A DNA stretch of 64,000 nucleotides from Quisquiliibacterium transsilvanicum (GCF_014202215.1 NZ_JACHGB010000009.1:43912-107911), one strand, 5' to 3'; positions 18,564 through 28,797 are shown, counted from the first letter of the stretch. A program made the numbers and translations. The notes: generated by a model not told the origin, from the sequence alone.

Positions 18564-19854
18564 TCAGGACCTGCGACAGTACCGTGTGCTCGCGGTCGAC
18601 GACGAGCCCAACATCCTGAGCGCGCTGCGGCGCACGCTGCGCGCCCGCGGCTTCGACGTGCTCACCGCCGAGGACGGCCCGCCCGCGCTCGAGGTGCTGC
18701 GCCGCGAGCCGGTTGACGCCATCGTCTCCGACATGCGGATGCCGCTGATGAACGGCGCCGACTTCCTGCGCGAGGCGCGCAGCATCGCTCCCGGCGCGGT
18801 GCGCATCCTGCTGACCGGCTATTCGGACATGGCCTCCACGGTGCGCGCGGTCAACGAGGGCGAGGTGTTGCGCTACCTGTCCAAGCCCTGGGACGACCGC
18901 GAGCTTGAGCAGGCGCTGCGCGAGGGCATCGGCCGCCGCGAACTCGAGCGCGAGCGCGACTCGCTGCTCAAGCTGACCCAGGAGCTGAACCGGCGGCTGG
19001 CGAGCGCCAATGCCACGCTCGAGGCGCGGGTGACCGAGCGCACCGCGGAACTGAGCCGAACGCTGGCCGAGCTCGAAGTGGCGGGCAGCCGCCTGAAATC
19101 CGACCTGGTCGGCACCGTGCGGCTGCTGTCCAGCCTGATCGAGTCGCGCTCCGGCCTCGCCGCGGGCTGTCCCAGGCGCGTGGCCCGGCGGGTGCGGGCG
19201 GTTGGCCCGCTGCTCGGCATGGACCCTGACGCGCTGGCCGACGTGATCTTCGCTGCGCTGCTGCAGGACATCGGCAAGCTGGGTCTGCCGGACGATCTGC
19301 TGCGCCGGCCGGTCGCGGCCTTCGACGACGCCGAGCGAGTCCAGTACCGGATGCATCCACAGCGCGGCGAGGCTCACCTGATCGCGCTGCCCTCGCTGGC
19401 GAACGCCGGGCGCATCCTGCGCCACCTCTACGAGAACGTCGACGGCAGCGGGGCGCCGGACGGGCTGGCCGGCGCGGACATTCCGCTGGGCGCGCGCCTG
19501 CTGCGGGTCGCCACCGACCTGGAGCACCTCCTCGCGGGCGTCATCGAGCACCGGCCGCTGTCGGTGGCCGAGGCCTTCGACCTGCTGCGGCGCCGGCGCG
19601 GCACGCTCTACGACGAGGCCTGCGCGGACGCCGTGCTGCGCCATGCCAACCAGCCGCTGGAGGCCGCGCCGCGCAAGCTGCTGGTGTCCAGCGCAGACCT
19701 GCGGCCCGGAATGCGCCTCGCCGAGGACCTGGTCACCGGCTCGGGAACGCTGCTGCTCAGCCAGGACCACCTGCTCGACGAGGAGATCTGCGCACAGATC
19801 CGGCGCTTCGAGGCCTCGGGCGACGAGTTCCTGTGGATCTGGGTGTTCGCGTGA
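18556..19854 (+). CDS. Response regulator with degenerate HD-GYP domain
   Basis: A 432-residue RpfG-like protein: receiver domain with Asp59 in VSDMRMP, a coiled coil (about residues 135-190), an HD-GYP-like domain (about 195-360) and a C-terminal extension. In active HD-GYP phosphodiesterases the metal is held by a set of His and Asp residues. Here the GHS segment reads GCP, the HD pair is Q237-D238 (in [13 protein letters not shown]), HHE is LYE and GYP is GAP; only the His in MHPQRG and the DGSG core remain. Catalysis on c-di-GMP is therefore unlikely; a binding or adaptor role is possible. The stop overlaps the next start (GTGA). Confidence 0.88.
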
Positions 19855-22802
19855 ACAGCCGCGGCCGGGGCGGCGAACCTGCGCGGCCCGCCCGTGCGCG
19901 CCGGCGTCTCCCGGCGCGCGCCTTCGTGCTGGTCAACCTGGTGGTGGCAGCGGTGCTGGCGGCAGTGCTTGCGCTGCAGCTCGTTGCCGACCGCAGGCAC
20001 GTGGAGGCGCTCGCCTACCGCGACGTCGAGAACCTCAGCGAGGCGCTGGCCGAGCACACCCGCCAGGCCTTCGCGGGAATCGATTTCGCGATCGCCACGG
20101 TGGCCGAGGCGCTGCGCGATCCGGCGGTCGCGGGGGATCCCGGCGCGCTGCACCGGATGCTCGCTGCGCGGCAGCGGGTATCGCCTTCCACCTTCGCCTT
20201 CTTCGTTCTCGACGCCCGCGGCGGCTTGCGGGCCAGCTCGCGCGCGCCCGGGGTGGCGCCGGTGGATCTCTCCGTCCAGCCCGAATTCCAGGCCCATCGC
20301 GACGCAGCGGACGCCGGCCTCTACATCGGGCCGCCGCGCATGGGCAGGGTTGGCCATGCGCGCGACCGTTGGATCTTCAACGTCACCCGCCGACTGGAGG
20401 ACTCCGATGGCCGCTTCGCGGGCGTGATCGCCGCCGCGGTTTCGATCGACCAGTTGCTGGAGTTCTACTCGGCGATCAAGACCGGCGAAGACGGCGTGGT
20501 GGGCCTGCTCAACCGCGACGGCGTGATCGTCGCGCGCAGCCCGCTCACCGAGAACGTCATCGGCATGGACGTGTCGGACACCCATGTGTTCCGCGAGCGG
20601 CTTCTCGCCGGCGAGCGCGGCAGCTTCGTCGCCGCGTCGCAGGCCGACGGCGTCGAGCGCATCACCGCCTTCGAGCGGGTTGCCGATGCAAGGGCGCTGG
20701 TCTACGTCGGGCTGGGACGCGACGAGGTGCTGGGCGCATGGCGCCGCCGGGCGGTCTTCCAGGGCACGGTGGTCGGGCTGGCGCTGGCGATGTTCGCGGC
20801 GGCCTCGTACGCCACCTGGGTGCATCTGTCGCGCCGGCGCCGCTGGGAGACCCGGCGCTCCGAGCACCTGAAGCTGCTGGCCGGCGCGTTCCAGGACCTC
20901 GCCAGGCAGCCGGACGTCGACAGCCTGATGTCGCGGCTGGCCCAGGTGTCGCGCCGGCTGATCGGCGTGCGCGATGCCAGTGCAGAGGCATACGCAGGCG
21001 CATCCGGTGAGCCCGGATCCGTCGAGCGCGCGAGCGGGGCAAGTGCGACCGGCGGCGGCCTTCCGGACGCCGCTTCCCGAGGCGCCGATCCGCAGGACGC
21101 AGCACCGCGGATCGTCGGCGACAGCCTGCTGGTTCCGCTGACCGCGCACCACGGCCGCCAGCTCGGCCGGATCGCGCTGACCGGCAAGCTGCGCGGCCGT
21201 TTCACCTCGGACGACCTCAGCGAGATGGCGCAGCTGGCGAGCCTGGCGGGCGCGGTTCTCGAGAATTTCCTGGCCAGCCGGGCCCGCGAGCAGGCGCTGC
21301 AGCAGGCGGTGGCGGCGCGGGCCGAGGTGGAGAGCGTGTTCGCGTCGATCTCCGACGCGGTCTTCGTCGTGGACCGGGACTGGCGCTTCACCTTCCTCAA
21401 CGCCGAGGCGGAGCGGGTGCTGGAGCGCAGCCGCGACAGCCTGCTCGGCAGGCGGATCTGGGACGAGTTCCCGGAGGCGGCCGGCAGCATCGCGCAGAAG
21501 GAGTACGAGCTGGCCGTGTCGACCGGGCAGCTGCGCAGCTTCCAGTTCCACTTCCCGCCGTTGAGGCGCTGGTTTTCGGTGCGTGCGTATCCGCATCACG
21601 CCGGCCTCACCGTCTACTTCATCGACGTGAGCCGGCAGGTGGACACCGAGGAGCGGCTGCGCCAGGCGCAGAAGATGGAGGCCGTCGGCCAGCTCACGGG
21701 AGGGGTGGCGCACGACTTCAACAACCTGCTCACCGTGATCCTGGGCAACGCGGATTCGCTGCTGGAGCACCTGGAGGGCGCGGCGCCGGGCGTGCGCGCC
21801 CAGGCGCAGGGCATCCGCGAAGCGGGCGAGCGCGCGGCGGCGCTGACCCACCGGCTGCTCTCGTTCGCCCGCCGCCAGCCGCTCGATCCGCGCGCGGTGG
21901 ACGTGGGCGAGCTGGTCGCCGAAGCCGAGGGCATCCTGCGGCGCACGCTCGGCGCGGACGTCGACATCGAGCTGGTGCGCGGCAGCGGCCTCTGGAAGGC
22001 CTCGGCCGACCCGCACGAGCTCCAGAACGCCATCCTCAACCTGGCGATCAACGCCCGCGACGCGATGCCCCAGGGCGGCCGGCTCACCATAGAGACCGGC
22101 AACGTGTCGGTGGATGCGGACTACGCCGAGGCGAACCAGATGTCTGCCGGCCAGTACGTGATGATCGCGGTCTCGGACACCGGCCACGGCATGTCTGCGG
22201 ACGAGGTGGCGCGCGCCTTCGAGCCCTTCTTCACCACCAAGCCGCCGGGCAAGGGTTCGGGGCTCGGCCTGCCGCAGGTGTACGGCTTTGCGCGCCAGTC
22301 GGGCGGGCACGCCAGGATCTACAGCGAGCCGGGCGAAGGCACTACGGTGAAGGTCTACCTGCCGCGCGCGGCGCCCGGCGCCGAGCCGCTCCGCCCGCCG
22401 CCGGAGCCCGAGCCGCCGCAGCGGCCCGCGACGCGGCGCCGGGTGATGCTGGTGGAGGACGATGCGCTGGTGCGCAGGCACACCGAAGACAGCCTGATCG
22501 CGCTGGGCTGCGAGGTCGAGGCCTTCGAGGATGGGGAGGGGGCGTTGCGGCGGCTCCGGCAGCAGCCAGGCTTCGACCTGCTGCTCACCGACGTCGTGCT
22601 GCCGGGCAGCCTGTCCGGGCGGGACGTCGCGGCGCGGGCGCGCCTGATCGCGCCGGAGATGAAGGTCCTCTACATGTCCGGCTATACCGAGAACGCCATC
22701 GTCCACCACGGACGGCTCGATCCCGGCGTGCAGCTGCTGAGCAAGCCCTTCCGCCGCTCGGACCTCGCGCGCAAGCTGAGGGAGACGCTCGATGCGGGCT
22801 GA
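19851..22802 (+). CDS. Membrane hybrid histidine kinase (Cache sensor, PAS, HisKA, HATPase, receiver)
   Basis: A 983-residue hybrid kinase. Two membrane helices (about residues 22-45 and 300-325) enclose a double-Cache-type periplasmic sensor. A GAF-like region (about 350-470) is interrupted by an Ala/Gly/Ser-rich insert. A PAS domain (about 480-600) precedes the kinase core with His621 in [10 protein letters not shown] and a HATPase domain ending at [18 protein letters not shown]. The C-terminal receiver carries Asp914 in LLTDVVLP. The core and receiver closely resemble those of the next gene, so the two are paralogues. A GTG start at 19851 overlaps the previous stop. Confidence 0.9.
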
Positions 22803-25794
22803 TCGGACCCTCTGGTACGTGCTGACCGCGGTGTGCCTGCTCGGGGTGTTCGCCGCCGACACCTTGACGCCGCTGGGCTTCGCGCACGGCACGCTGCACA
22901 TGCCGGTGGTGCTGCTCGCGGCGCTCAGCCGCAACAAGCGTTTCGTGCTGTGGAGCGCGGCGGGCGCGGTGGCGCTGACGGTGGCCGGCGGGCTGCTCTC
23001 GCCGGCTGCGCACGCGGGCATCGCCATGGCCGACGTCGTCGCCAACCGGGTGCTGTCCATCCTCGCGATCGCGATCTCGGCCGGGCTCGCGGTGCGCGTG
23101 CTGCGCCATATCGAGGAACTGCGCGGCTCGCGCGAGGCGCTCGCGGAGTCCGGGCAGTCGCTGCGCCACCAGCTGCTTCTGGTGCAGGCGGCCAACCGGG
23201 TGGCGCACCTGGGAAGCTGGGCGGCATCGGTCCCCGACCTTGAGATCACCTGGTCGGACGAAACCTGCAGGATCTACGGCGTGCCGCCCGGCACTCAGCC
23301 CACGCTCGCCGACGCCATCGAGCGCTACATGCCGGAGTCGCAGGCCCGCCTGTGGGCGGCCTTCGAGGCCTGCGTGCGCGAGGGCACGCCCTTCGACGAG
23401 GAGGCGCAGCTCTCGGGCCAGGGCGGCCGGGCGATCTGGGTGCGGGCGATGGGGCAGGCGGTGCGCGGCCCCGATGGCGCGATCGTCCGCGTCGAGGGCG
23501 CGCTTCAGGATCTCAGCCTGGAGAAGCACGAGGAGGCTTTTGCCTACCAGAGCCGGCGCTGGTTCCGCGACCTGGCCGACGCGATGCCGCAGATCGTCTG
23601 GACCGCGTCGCCGAGCGGCGTGGTCGACTACTCCAGCCGGGCCTTCTACGACTACATCGGGTCGCTGGGCGAAGGCGAGCCGCCCCGGGCGCGCTGGCGG
23701 CTGGCCGTGCACCCGGACGACCGGGAGGCGATGCGCCAGGCCTGGATGCGCAGCTTGGCGTCGGAGGCGCCCTACCGGGTGGAGTACCGGCTGCGGCGCG
23801 CCGACGGCGCCTGGCGCTGGCACCTGTCGCGAGGGCAGCCGATCCGCGACGAGGCGGGCGCGGTGATCAAGTGGTACGGCACCACCACCGACGTCGACGA
23901 GACCACCCGGCTGCAGCAGGAGGCGAGCCGCGCAGCGGACCGGCTCTCCACCACGCTGGACAGCATCGGCGACGGATTCTTCTCGCTGGACCGCGAGTGG
24001 CGCCTGCGTTTCGTGAACCGGCGCGCCGAGCGGCTGATGCAGCGTCCGCGCGAGGCCGTGGCCGGAACGGTGATCTGGGAGACCTGGCCGGAGCTGCTTG
24101 GCACCCGAGTGGAGAGCGTCTTCCGCGAATCGCTGACCCAGGGCCGCGCCATGGAGTTCGAGGAGCAGGTCGCGCTGTCCGGACGCTGGTACGAGGTGCG
24201 CGTCTACCCTGGCGACGAGGGGCTCGCGGTCTACTTCCACGACGTCACCCGGCGCCGGGAGGCGCAGGAGCAGGGCCGCCTGCACGAGGAGCGCTTCGCC
24301 AACGTGGCCCGCGCGATCGCCGATGCGATCTGGGATTGGGATCTCGGCGCCGACACTGTCTGGTGGAGCGAGGGAATGGAGCGGCTGTTCGGCTACGCGG
24401 GCGGCGAGGCGGCAGGCGGCGGGCGTCCCTGGCCGGACCGGCTCCACCCCGACGACCGGGAGCGGGTGCTCGACGGACTGCGCCGGCTGGCCGAGGGGCA
24501 GGAGAGCCACTGGCAGGCCGAGTACCGGTTCCTGCGCAGCGACGGCAGCGTTGCCCGCGTCGCGCATCGCGGCTTCGTGATCCGCGACGAACAGGGCCGG
24601 GCGCTGCGCATCGTCGGCGGAATGACCGACGTCAGCGAGCGCATCGCCCTCGAGCAGCGCCTCGAGGAATCGCAGCGGCTGGAGTCGATGGGACAGCTGA
24701 CCGGAGGCGTGGCGCACGACTTCAACAACCTGCTCACCGTGATCCTGGGCAACGCCGAGCTGCTCGGCGAGGAGCTGGCAGGAGATACCCGCCTGCGGGC
24801 GCTTGCCGAGATGATCTCCGGGGCGGCGCAGCGCGGCGCCGAACTCACGCAGCGGCTGCTGGCCTTCGCCAGGCGGCAGGCGCTGGAGCCCCAGGCGACC
24901 GACGTCGACCGCCTGGTGGCGGGAATGCAGGGGCTGCTGCACCGGACGCTGGGCGAGGACATCGAGCTGGTGCTGGAGCCGGCAGAAGACGCCTGGCCGG
25001 CGCTGGTCGATCCGTCGCAGCTCGAGGGGGCGCTGCTGAACCTGTGCCTGAACGCTCGCGACGCGATGCCTGCGGGTGGGCGCCTGGCGATCGGCACCGC
25101 CAACGTCCGCATCGACCCGGCCTACGCGGCGCGTCATGGCGACGTCGAGCCGGGCCGCTACCTGGAGGTGCGGGTGTCCGACATCGGCGCGGGGATATCG
25201 CCGCAGGACCTGCCCCGGGTGTTCGAGCCCTTCTTTACCACCAAGGACAAGGACAAGGGCACGGGCCTCGGGCTCAGCATGGTGTACGGTTTCGTCAGAC
25301 AGTCCCGCGGCCACGTGAGCATCGAGTCGGCTCCGGGCCAGGGCACCGTGGTGAAGATGTACCTGCCGCGGGCCGAGCCGGAGGCGCCGCAGGCCGCGTC
25401 GGCCGAGGCGAAGCCTGTTCGCGCCGTCGAGGAAACCGTGCTGCTGGTGGAGGACGACGAGCTGGTGCGCGGCTTCGGCCAGGAGCAGCTGGCGGCGATG
25501 GGCTACCGCGTGCTGGCGGCGGGCAACGGCGCGCAGGCGCTGGAGGTGCTGCGCCGCGGCGAGCCGGTGGACCTGCTGTTCACCGACGTGGTGATGCCGG
25601 GCGGGCTCACCGGGCGCGAGCTGGCGGAGGAGGCGGCGAAGATGCGGCCCGGGCTCAAGGTGCTGTACACCTCGGGCTATGCCGAGAATGCGATCGTGCA
25701 CGACGGGCGGCTTGACCCCGGCGTTCAGCTGCTGCGCAAGCCCTACCGGCGCGCGGACCTCGCCCGCAAGGTCCGGCTTGCGCTCGACTCATGA
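22792..25794 (+). CDS. Membrane hybrid histidine kinase with multiple PAS domains and receiver
   Basis: A 1000-residue hybrid kinase. The N-terminus holds about four membrane helices (residues 5-105) with little periplasmic sequence. Four PAS units follow (about 125-255, 258-385, 390-490, 495-630). The kinase core has His642 in [10 protein letters not shown] and the HATPase motifs NLCLNARDAMPAGG and GTGLGLSMVYGF. The receiver carries Asp932 in FTDVVMP. The receiver C-terminus ([22 protein letters not shown]) nearly repeats that of the upstream hybrid kinase, indicating gene duplication with exchange of the sensor part. It overlaps the previous gene by 11 bases. Confidence 0.9.
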   Translation: MRADRTLWYVLTAVCLLGVFAADTLTPLGFAHGTLHMPVVLLAALSRNKRFVLWSAAGAVALTVAGGLLSPAAHAGIAMADVVANRVLSILAIAISAGLAVRVLRHIEELRGSREALAESGQSLRHQLLLVQAANRVAHLGSWAASVPDLEITWSDETCRIYGVPPGTQPTLADAIERYMPESQARLWAAFEACVREGTPFDEEAQLSGQGGRAIWVRAMGQAVRGPDGAIVRVEGALQDLSLEKHEEAFAYQSRRWFRDLADAMPQIVWTASPSGVVDYSSRAFYDYIGSLGEGEPPRARWRLAVHPDDREAMRQAWMRSLASEAPYRVEYRLRRADGAWRWHLSRGQPIRDEAGAVIKWYGTTTDVDETTRLQQEASRAADRLSTTLDSIGDGFFSLDREWRLRFVNRRAERLMQRPREAVAGTVIWETWPELLGTRVESVFRESLTQGRAMEFEEQVALSGRWYEVRVYPGDEGLAVYFHDVTRRREAQEQGRLHEERFANVARAIADAIWDWDLGADTVWWSEGMERLFGYAGGEAAGGGRPWPDRLHPDDRERVLDGLRRLAEGQESHWQAEYRFLRSDGSVARVAHRGFVIRDEQGRALRIVGGMTDVSERIALEQRLEESQRLESMGQLTGGVAHDFNNLLTVILGNAELLGEELAGDTRLRALAEMISGAAQRGAELTQRLLAFARRQALEPQATDVDRLVAGMQGLLHRTLGEDIELVLEPAEDAWPALVDPSQLEGALLNLCLNARDAMPAGGRLAIGTANVRIDPAYAARHGDVEPGRYLEVRVSDIGAGISPQDLPRVFEPFFTTKDKDKGTGLGLSMVYGFVRQSRGHVSIESAPGQGTVVKMYLPRAEPEAPQAASAEAKPVRAVEETVLLVEDDELVRGFGQEQLAAMGYRVLAAGNGAQALEVLRRGEPVDLLFTDVVMPGGLTGRELAEEAAKMRPGLKVLYTSGYAENAIVHDGRLDPGVQLLRKPYRRADLARKVRLALDS

Positions 25795-25825
25795 GGCGGC
25801 AGTTTTCGCAGGCCAGGGGGCGATC

Positions 25826-27109
25826 GTGAGCGGTCGGAGACTCCTGATCCTCGACGACGATCCGTCGATCGGGCAGACCATGGGCCTGATCGCCGAGACC
25901 GTGCGCTTCGACACCCGGTTCACCACCGATCCGGAGCGCTTCTTCGCGCTGGTCGACGAATGGACGCCGACCCACATCGCGCTCGACCTGGTGATGCCCA
26001 GTATGGACGGAGTGGAGGTGATGGTGCAGCTGGCGCGGCGCGGCTGCCGCGCCCGCATCATCGTCACCAGCGGCGTGGGCAGCCGCGTGCTCGACGCCGC
26101 AGGCCGCTCCGCCGAGGAGCACGGGCTGGACATCGCCGGAGTGCTCGCCAAGCCGTTCTCGCCTGCGGCGCTGCGGGCGCTGCTGGCGGATGCCCCGCTG
26201 GCGCCTGGCGCCATCCCCGGGGCCGGCGCCGGGGCCGGCGCCACGTTCCCCTTGGGCGGGTTCGGCGCGGAGCTTTCCGCAACCTTCGTCGTCACCGTAG
26301 ACGACCTGCGCCGGGCGCTCGCCGACCACGAAATCGAGGTCCACTACCAGCCGAAGATCGACTGCGCGTCCGGCCGGCTCGCGGGCTTCGAGGCGCTGGT
26401 GCGCTGGCGCCACCCGCTGCGCGGGCTGGTCTCGCCGGGCGGCTTCGTGCGGGTGGCCGAGGAGGGTGGCGTGATCGACGCGCTCACCGACCGGGTGCTC
26501 GATCTCTCGCTGCCCTGGTTCGGGCGCAGTTTCCCAGGCCCGGCGGGGGCAGGGGCCGTGCAGGCGCTGCAGGTCGAAGGCGCGGTGTCGCTGTCGGTGA
26601 ACATCTCGGCGCGCAGCCTGCGCGACATGCAGCTCGCGGACCGCATCGACGCCCGCTGCGCCGCCGCCGGCATTGCGCCGTCCAGGCTGATCCTGGAGCT
26701 CACCGAGACCAGCGCGATGGAGGACCCGGTGGCGTCGCTCGACCTGCTCACCCGCCTGCGGATGAAAGGCTTCCAGCTCTCGATCGACGATTTCGGCACC
26801 GGCTTCTCCTCGATGCTGCAGCTGGTGCGGCTGCCCTTCTCCGAGATGAAGGTGGACCGCTCCTTCGTGATGACGCTGAACCGTTCGCAGGAGTCGCGCG
26901 CGGTGGTGCGCTCGGTGGTGGAGCTCGGCCACAGCCTGGGGCTGCGCTGCACCGCCGAGGGGGTGGAGGACGAGCGCGCGCTGGACTACCTGCGCCAGGT
27001 GGGTTGCGACCTCGCCCAGGGCTACCTGATCGGCCGGCCGATGCCGGCGGCGGAGATCCCCGGGTGGCTCGCGCGGCGCCGTTCCGGAAGACGCGGTTTT
27101 GCGCATTGA
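25826..27109 (+). CDS. Response regulator with EAL c-di-GMP phosphodiesterase domain
   Basis: A 427-residue protein: receiver domain (residues about 5-125, Asp54 in ALDLVMPSMDG), a short Gly/Ala repeat linker, and an EAL domain (about 155-425). Catalytic residues are in place: E189-A-L in GFEALVRWRHP, ELTETS, DDFGTGFSS, the Lys in EMKVDRSF, and AEGVED. It should hydrolyse c-di-GMP when phosphorylated or otherwise switched. The GTG at 25826 follows an AGGGGG ribosome-binding site, 31 bases after the preceding hybrid kinase gene. It is the last gene of the signalling run; a terminator follows. Confidence 0.9.
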   Translation: MSGRRLLILDDDPSIGQTMGLIAETVRFDTRFTTDPERFFALVDEWTPTHIALDLVMPSMDGVEVMVQLARRGCRARIIVTSGVGSRVLDAAGRSAEEHGLDIAGVLAKPFSPAALRALLADAPLAPGAIPGAGAGAGATFPLGGFGAELSATFVVTVDDLRRALADHEIEVHYQPKIDCASGRLAGFEALVRWRHPLRGLVSPGGFVRVAEEGGVIDALTDRVLDLSLPWFGRSFPGPAGAGAVQALQVEGAVSLSVNISARSLRDMQLADRIDARCAAAGIAPSRLILELTETSAMEDPVASLDLLTRLRMKGFQLSIDDFGTGFSSMLQLVRLPFSEMKVDRSFVMTLNRSQESRAVVRSVVELGHSLGLRCTAEGVEDERALDYLRQVGCDLAQGYLIGRPMPAAEIPGWLARRRSGRRGFAH

Positions 27110-27130
27110 GAATCAGAATCCGCAATGTGA

Positions 27131-27164
27131 AACGCTGGCAGTGCACTGCACCAGCAGCGTTTTT
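27131..27164 (+). terminator. Rho-independent terminator after the signalling cluster
   Basis: Outer arms AACGCTG (27131-27137) and CAGCGTT (27155-27161) pair, and the run of Ts continues to 27164. Inside lies the 12-base palindrome GCAGTGCACTGC (27138-27149), which would extend the hairpin. It sits 21 bases after the EAL gene stop and separates the signalling run from aceA. Confidence 0.65.
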
Positions 27165-27170
27165 CATGCT

Positions 27171-27206
27171 GGAACAGACTGTTCCGTATCGTGGAACATG
27201 ACGTTC
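27171..27206. promoter_or_regulatory. Two adjacent dyads upstream of aceA (putative operator pair)
   Basis: GGAACAGACTGTTCC (27171-27185) is a perfect inverted repeat with 6-base arms. A second, weaker dyad, GAAC-ATGAC-GTTC (27194-27206), shares the GGAACA half-site. Their centres are 22 bases apart, about two helical turns, as expected for two repressor or activator dimers on one DNA face. The pair lies about 205 bases upstream of the aceA start. The binding protein is unknown. Confidence 0.5.
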
Positions 27207-27235
27207 AAGTCGTTGAATCGAAGCGAGTTTCCATT

Positions 27236-27275
27236 GCTGCAGAAAAGTGACAAAATGCTGTTGCGCTGCAGAAAA
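27236..27275. repeat. Direct repeat GCTGCAGAAAA upstream of aceA
   Basis: The 11-base sequence GCTGCAGAAAA occurs at 27236-27246 and again at 27265-27275, a spacing of 29 bases, in the AT-richer stretch between the dyads and the aceA start. It may be a second regulator site; no -10/-35 promoter could be assigned with confidence. Confidence 0.4.
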
Positions 27276-27409
27276 ACCCGCTAACTTATCGCCTTCGCTG
27301 CAGGACCCCCGGCCCGGGCCGGTGCGCGGTCCCAGCCACCTTTCATTTCCCGGTTCCGTTTTCCTGTTTTCAGGCATTTCCTTTTCAACATCCAAGTCAG
27401 GAGTCGCTC

Positions 27410-28726
27410 ATGTCCTCGCGTGAACTCGAAGCCCAGAAGCTTCAGAAAGAATGGTCCGAAAGCCCGCGCTGGCGCGGCATCAAGCGCGGCTACACCGCCG
27501 AGGACGTCGTACGCCTGCGCGGCTCGCTGCAGGTCGAGCACACGCTGGCCAAGCGCGGCTCCGAGAAGCTCTGGAACCTGGTCAACACCGAGCCCTTCGT
27601 CAATTCGCTGGGCGCCCTCACCGGCAACCAGGCGATGCAGCAGGTCAAGGCCGGCCTGAAGGCCATCTATCTGTCCGGCTGGCAGGTCGCGGGTGACGCC
27701 AACCTGGCCGGCGAGATGTACCCGGACCAGTCGCTGTATCCCGCCAACTCGGTCCCGGCGGTCGTGCGTCGCATCAACAACACGCTGACGCGCGCCGACC
27801 AGATCCAGTGGATGGAAGGCAAGAACCCCGGCGACGAGGGCTACGTCGACTTCTTCGCGCCCATCGTGGCCGACGCGGAAGCCGGCTTCGGCGGCGTGCT
27901 GAACGCCTTCGAACTGATGAAGTCCATGATCGAAGCCGGCGCCGCGGGCGTGCACTTCGAAGACCAGCTCGCCTCGGCCAAGAAGTGCGGCCACATGGGC
28001 GGCAAGGTTCTCGTGCCCACCCGTGAAGCCGTCTCCAAGCTGGTCGCCGCCCGCCTGGCCGCCGACGTGCTGGGCGTGCCCACCGTGCTGCTGGCCCGTA
28101 CCGACGCGGAAGCCGCCGACCTGGTCACCACCGACGTCGACGAGAACGACAAGCCCTTCCTCACCGGCGAGCGCACCGTCGAAGGCTTCTTCCGCACGAA
28201 GAACGGCTTCGACCAGGCCGTCTCGCGCGGTCTGGCCTACGCGCCCTACGCCGACCTGATCTGGTGCGAGACCGGCACGCCCGACCTCGAGTTCGCCAGG
28301 AAGTTCGCCGAGGCGATCCACAAGCAGTTCCCGGGCAAGCTCCTGTCCTACAACTGCTCGCCCTCGTTCAACTGGAAGAAGAACCTGGACGAAGCCACTA
28401 TCGCCAAGTTCCAGCGCGAGCTGGGCGCGATGGGCTACAAGTACCAGTTCATCACGCTGGCCGGCTTCCACGCCCTGAACTACGGCATGTTCAACCTGGC
28501 CTACGGCTACGCCCGCAACCAGATGAGCGCCTTCGTCGAACTGCAGGAAGCCGAGTTCGCCGCCGCCGATCGCGGCTTCACCGCGGTGAAGCACCAGCGC
28601 GAAGTCGGCACCGGCTACTTCGACGCGGTGACCACCACCGTCGAGAGCGAGGCCTCCACCGCCGCGCTGAAGGGCTCGACCGAAGACGAACAGTTCTTCG
28701 ACAGCAAGGGCAAGAAGGCCGCGTAA
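27410..28726 (+). CDS. aceA: Isocitrate lyase
   Basis: A 438-residue enzyme that cleaves isocitrate to glyoxylate and succinate, the first step of the glyoxylate bypass needed for growth on acetate and fatty acids. The catalytic loop KKCGHMGGK is present with active-site Cys193, along with the family stretches [17 protein letters not shown] and the metal-site region [19 protein letters not shown]. Length matches the short bacterial form. The ATG at 27410 follows a CAGGAG ribosome-binding site. It is transcribed alone, between a terminator with operator-like dyads upstream and a strong terminator downstream. Malate synthase is not in the window. Confidence 0.97.
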   Translation: MSSRELEAQKLQKEWSESPRWRGIKRGYTAEDVVRLRGSLQVEHTLAKRGSEKLWNLVNTEPFVNSLGALTGNQAMQQVKAGLKAIYLSGWQVAGDANLAGEMYPDQSLYPANSVPAVVRRINNTLTRADQIQWMEGKNPGDEGYVDFFAPIVADAEAGFGGVLNAFELMKSMIEAGAAGVHFEDQLASAKKCGHMGGKVLVPTREAVSKLVAARLAADVLGVPTVLLARTDAEAADLVTTDVDENDKPFLTGERTVEGFFRTKNGFDQAVSRGLAYAPYADLIWCETGTPDLEFARKFAEAIHKQFPGKLLSYNCSPSFNWKKNLDEATIAKFQRELGAMGYKYQFITLAGFHALNYGMFNLAYGYARNQMSAFVELQEAEFAAADRGFTAVKHQREVGTGYFDAVTTTVESEASTAALKGSTEDEQFFDSKGKKAA

Positions 28727-28749
28727 GCGCGCTTCTCGCTGCAGCATGA

Positions 28750-28777
28750 AAAGGACCGGCCTTGGCCGGTCTTTTTC
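28750..28777. terminator. Rho-independent terminator after aceA
   Basis: Perfect arms GACCGGC (28754-28760) and GCCGGTC (28765-28771) with a CTTG loop, followed by five Ts and preceded by As, so it could work in both directions. It lies 27 bases after the aceA stop. Confidence 0.88.
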
Positions 28778-28797
28778 TTTTGGCGCGCCGGTAGTGG

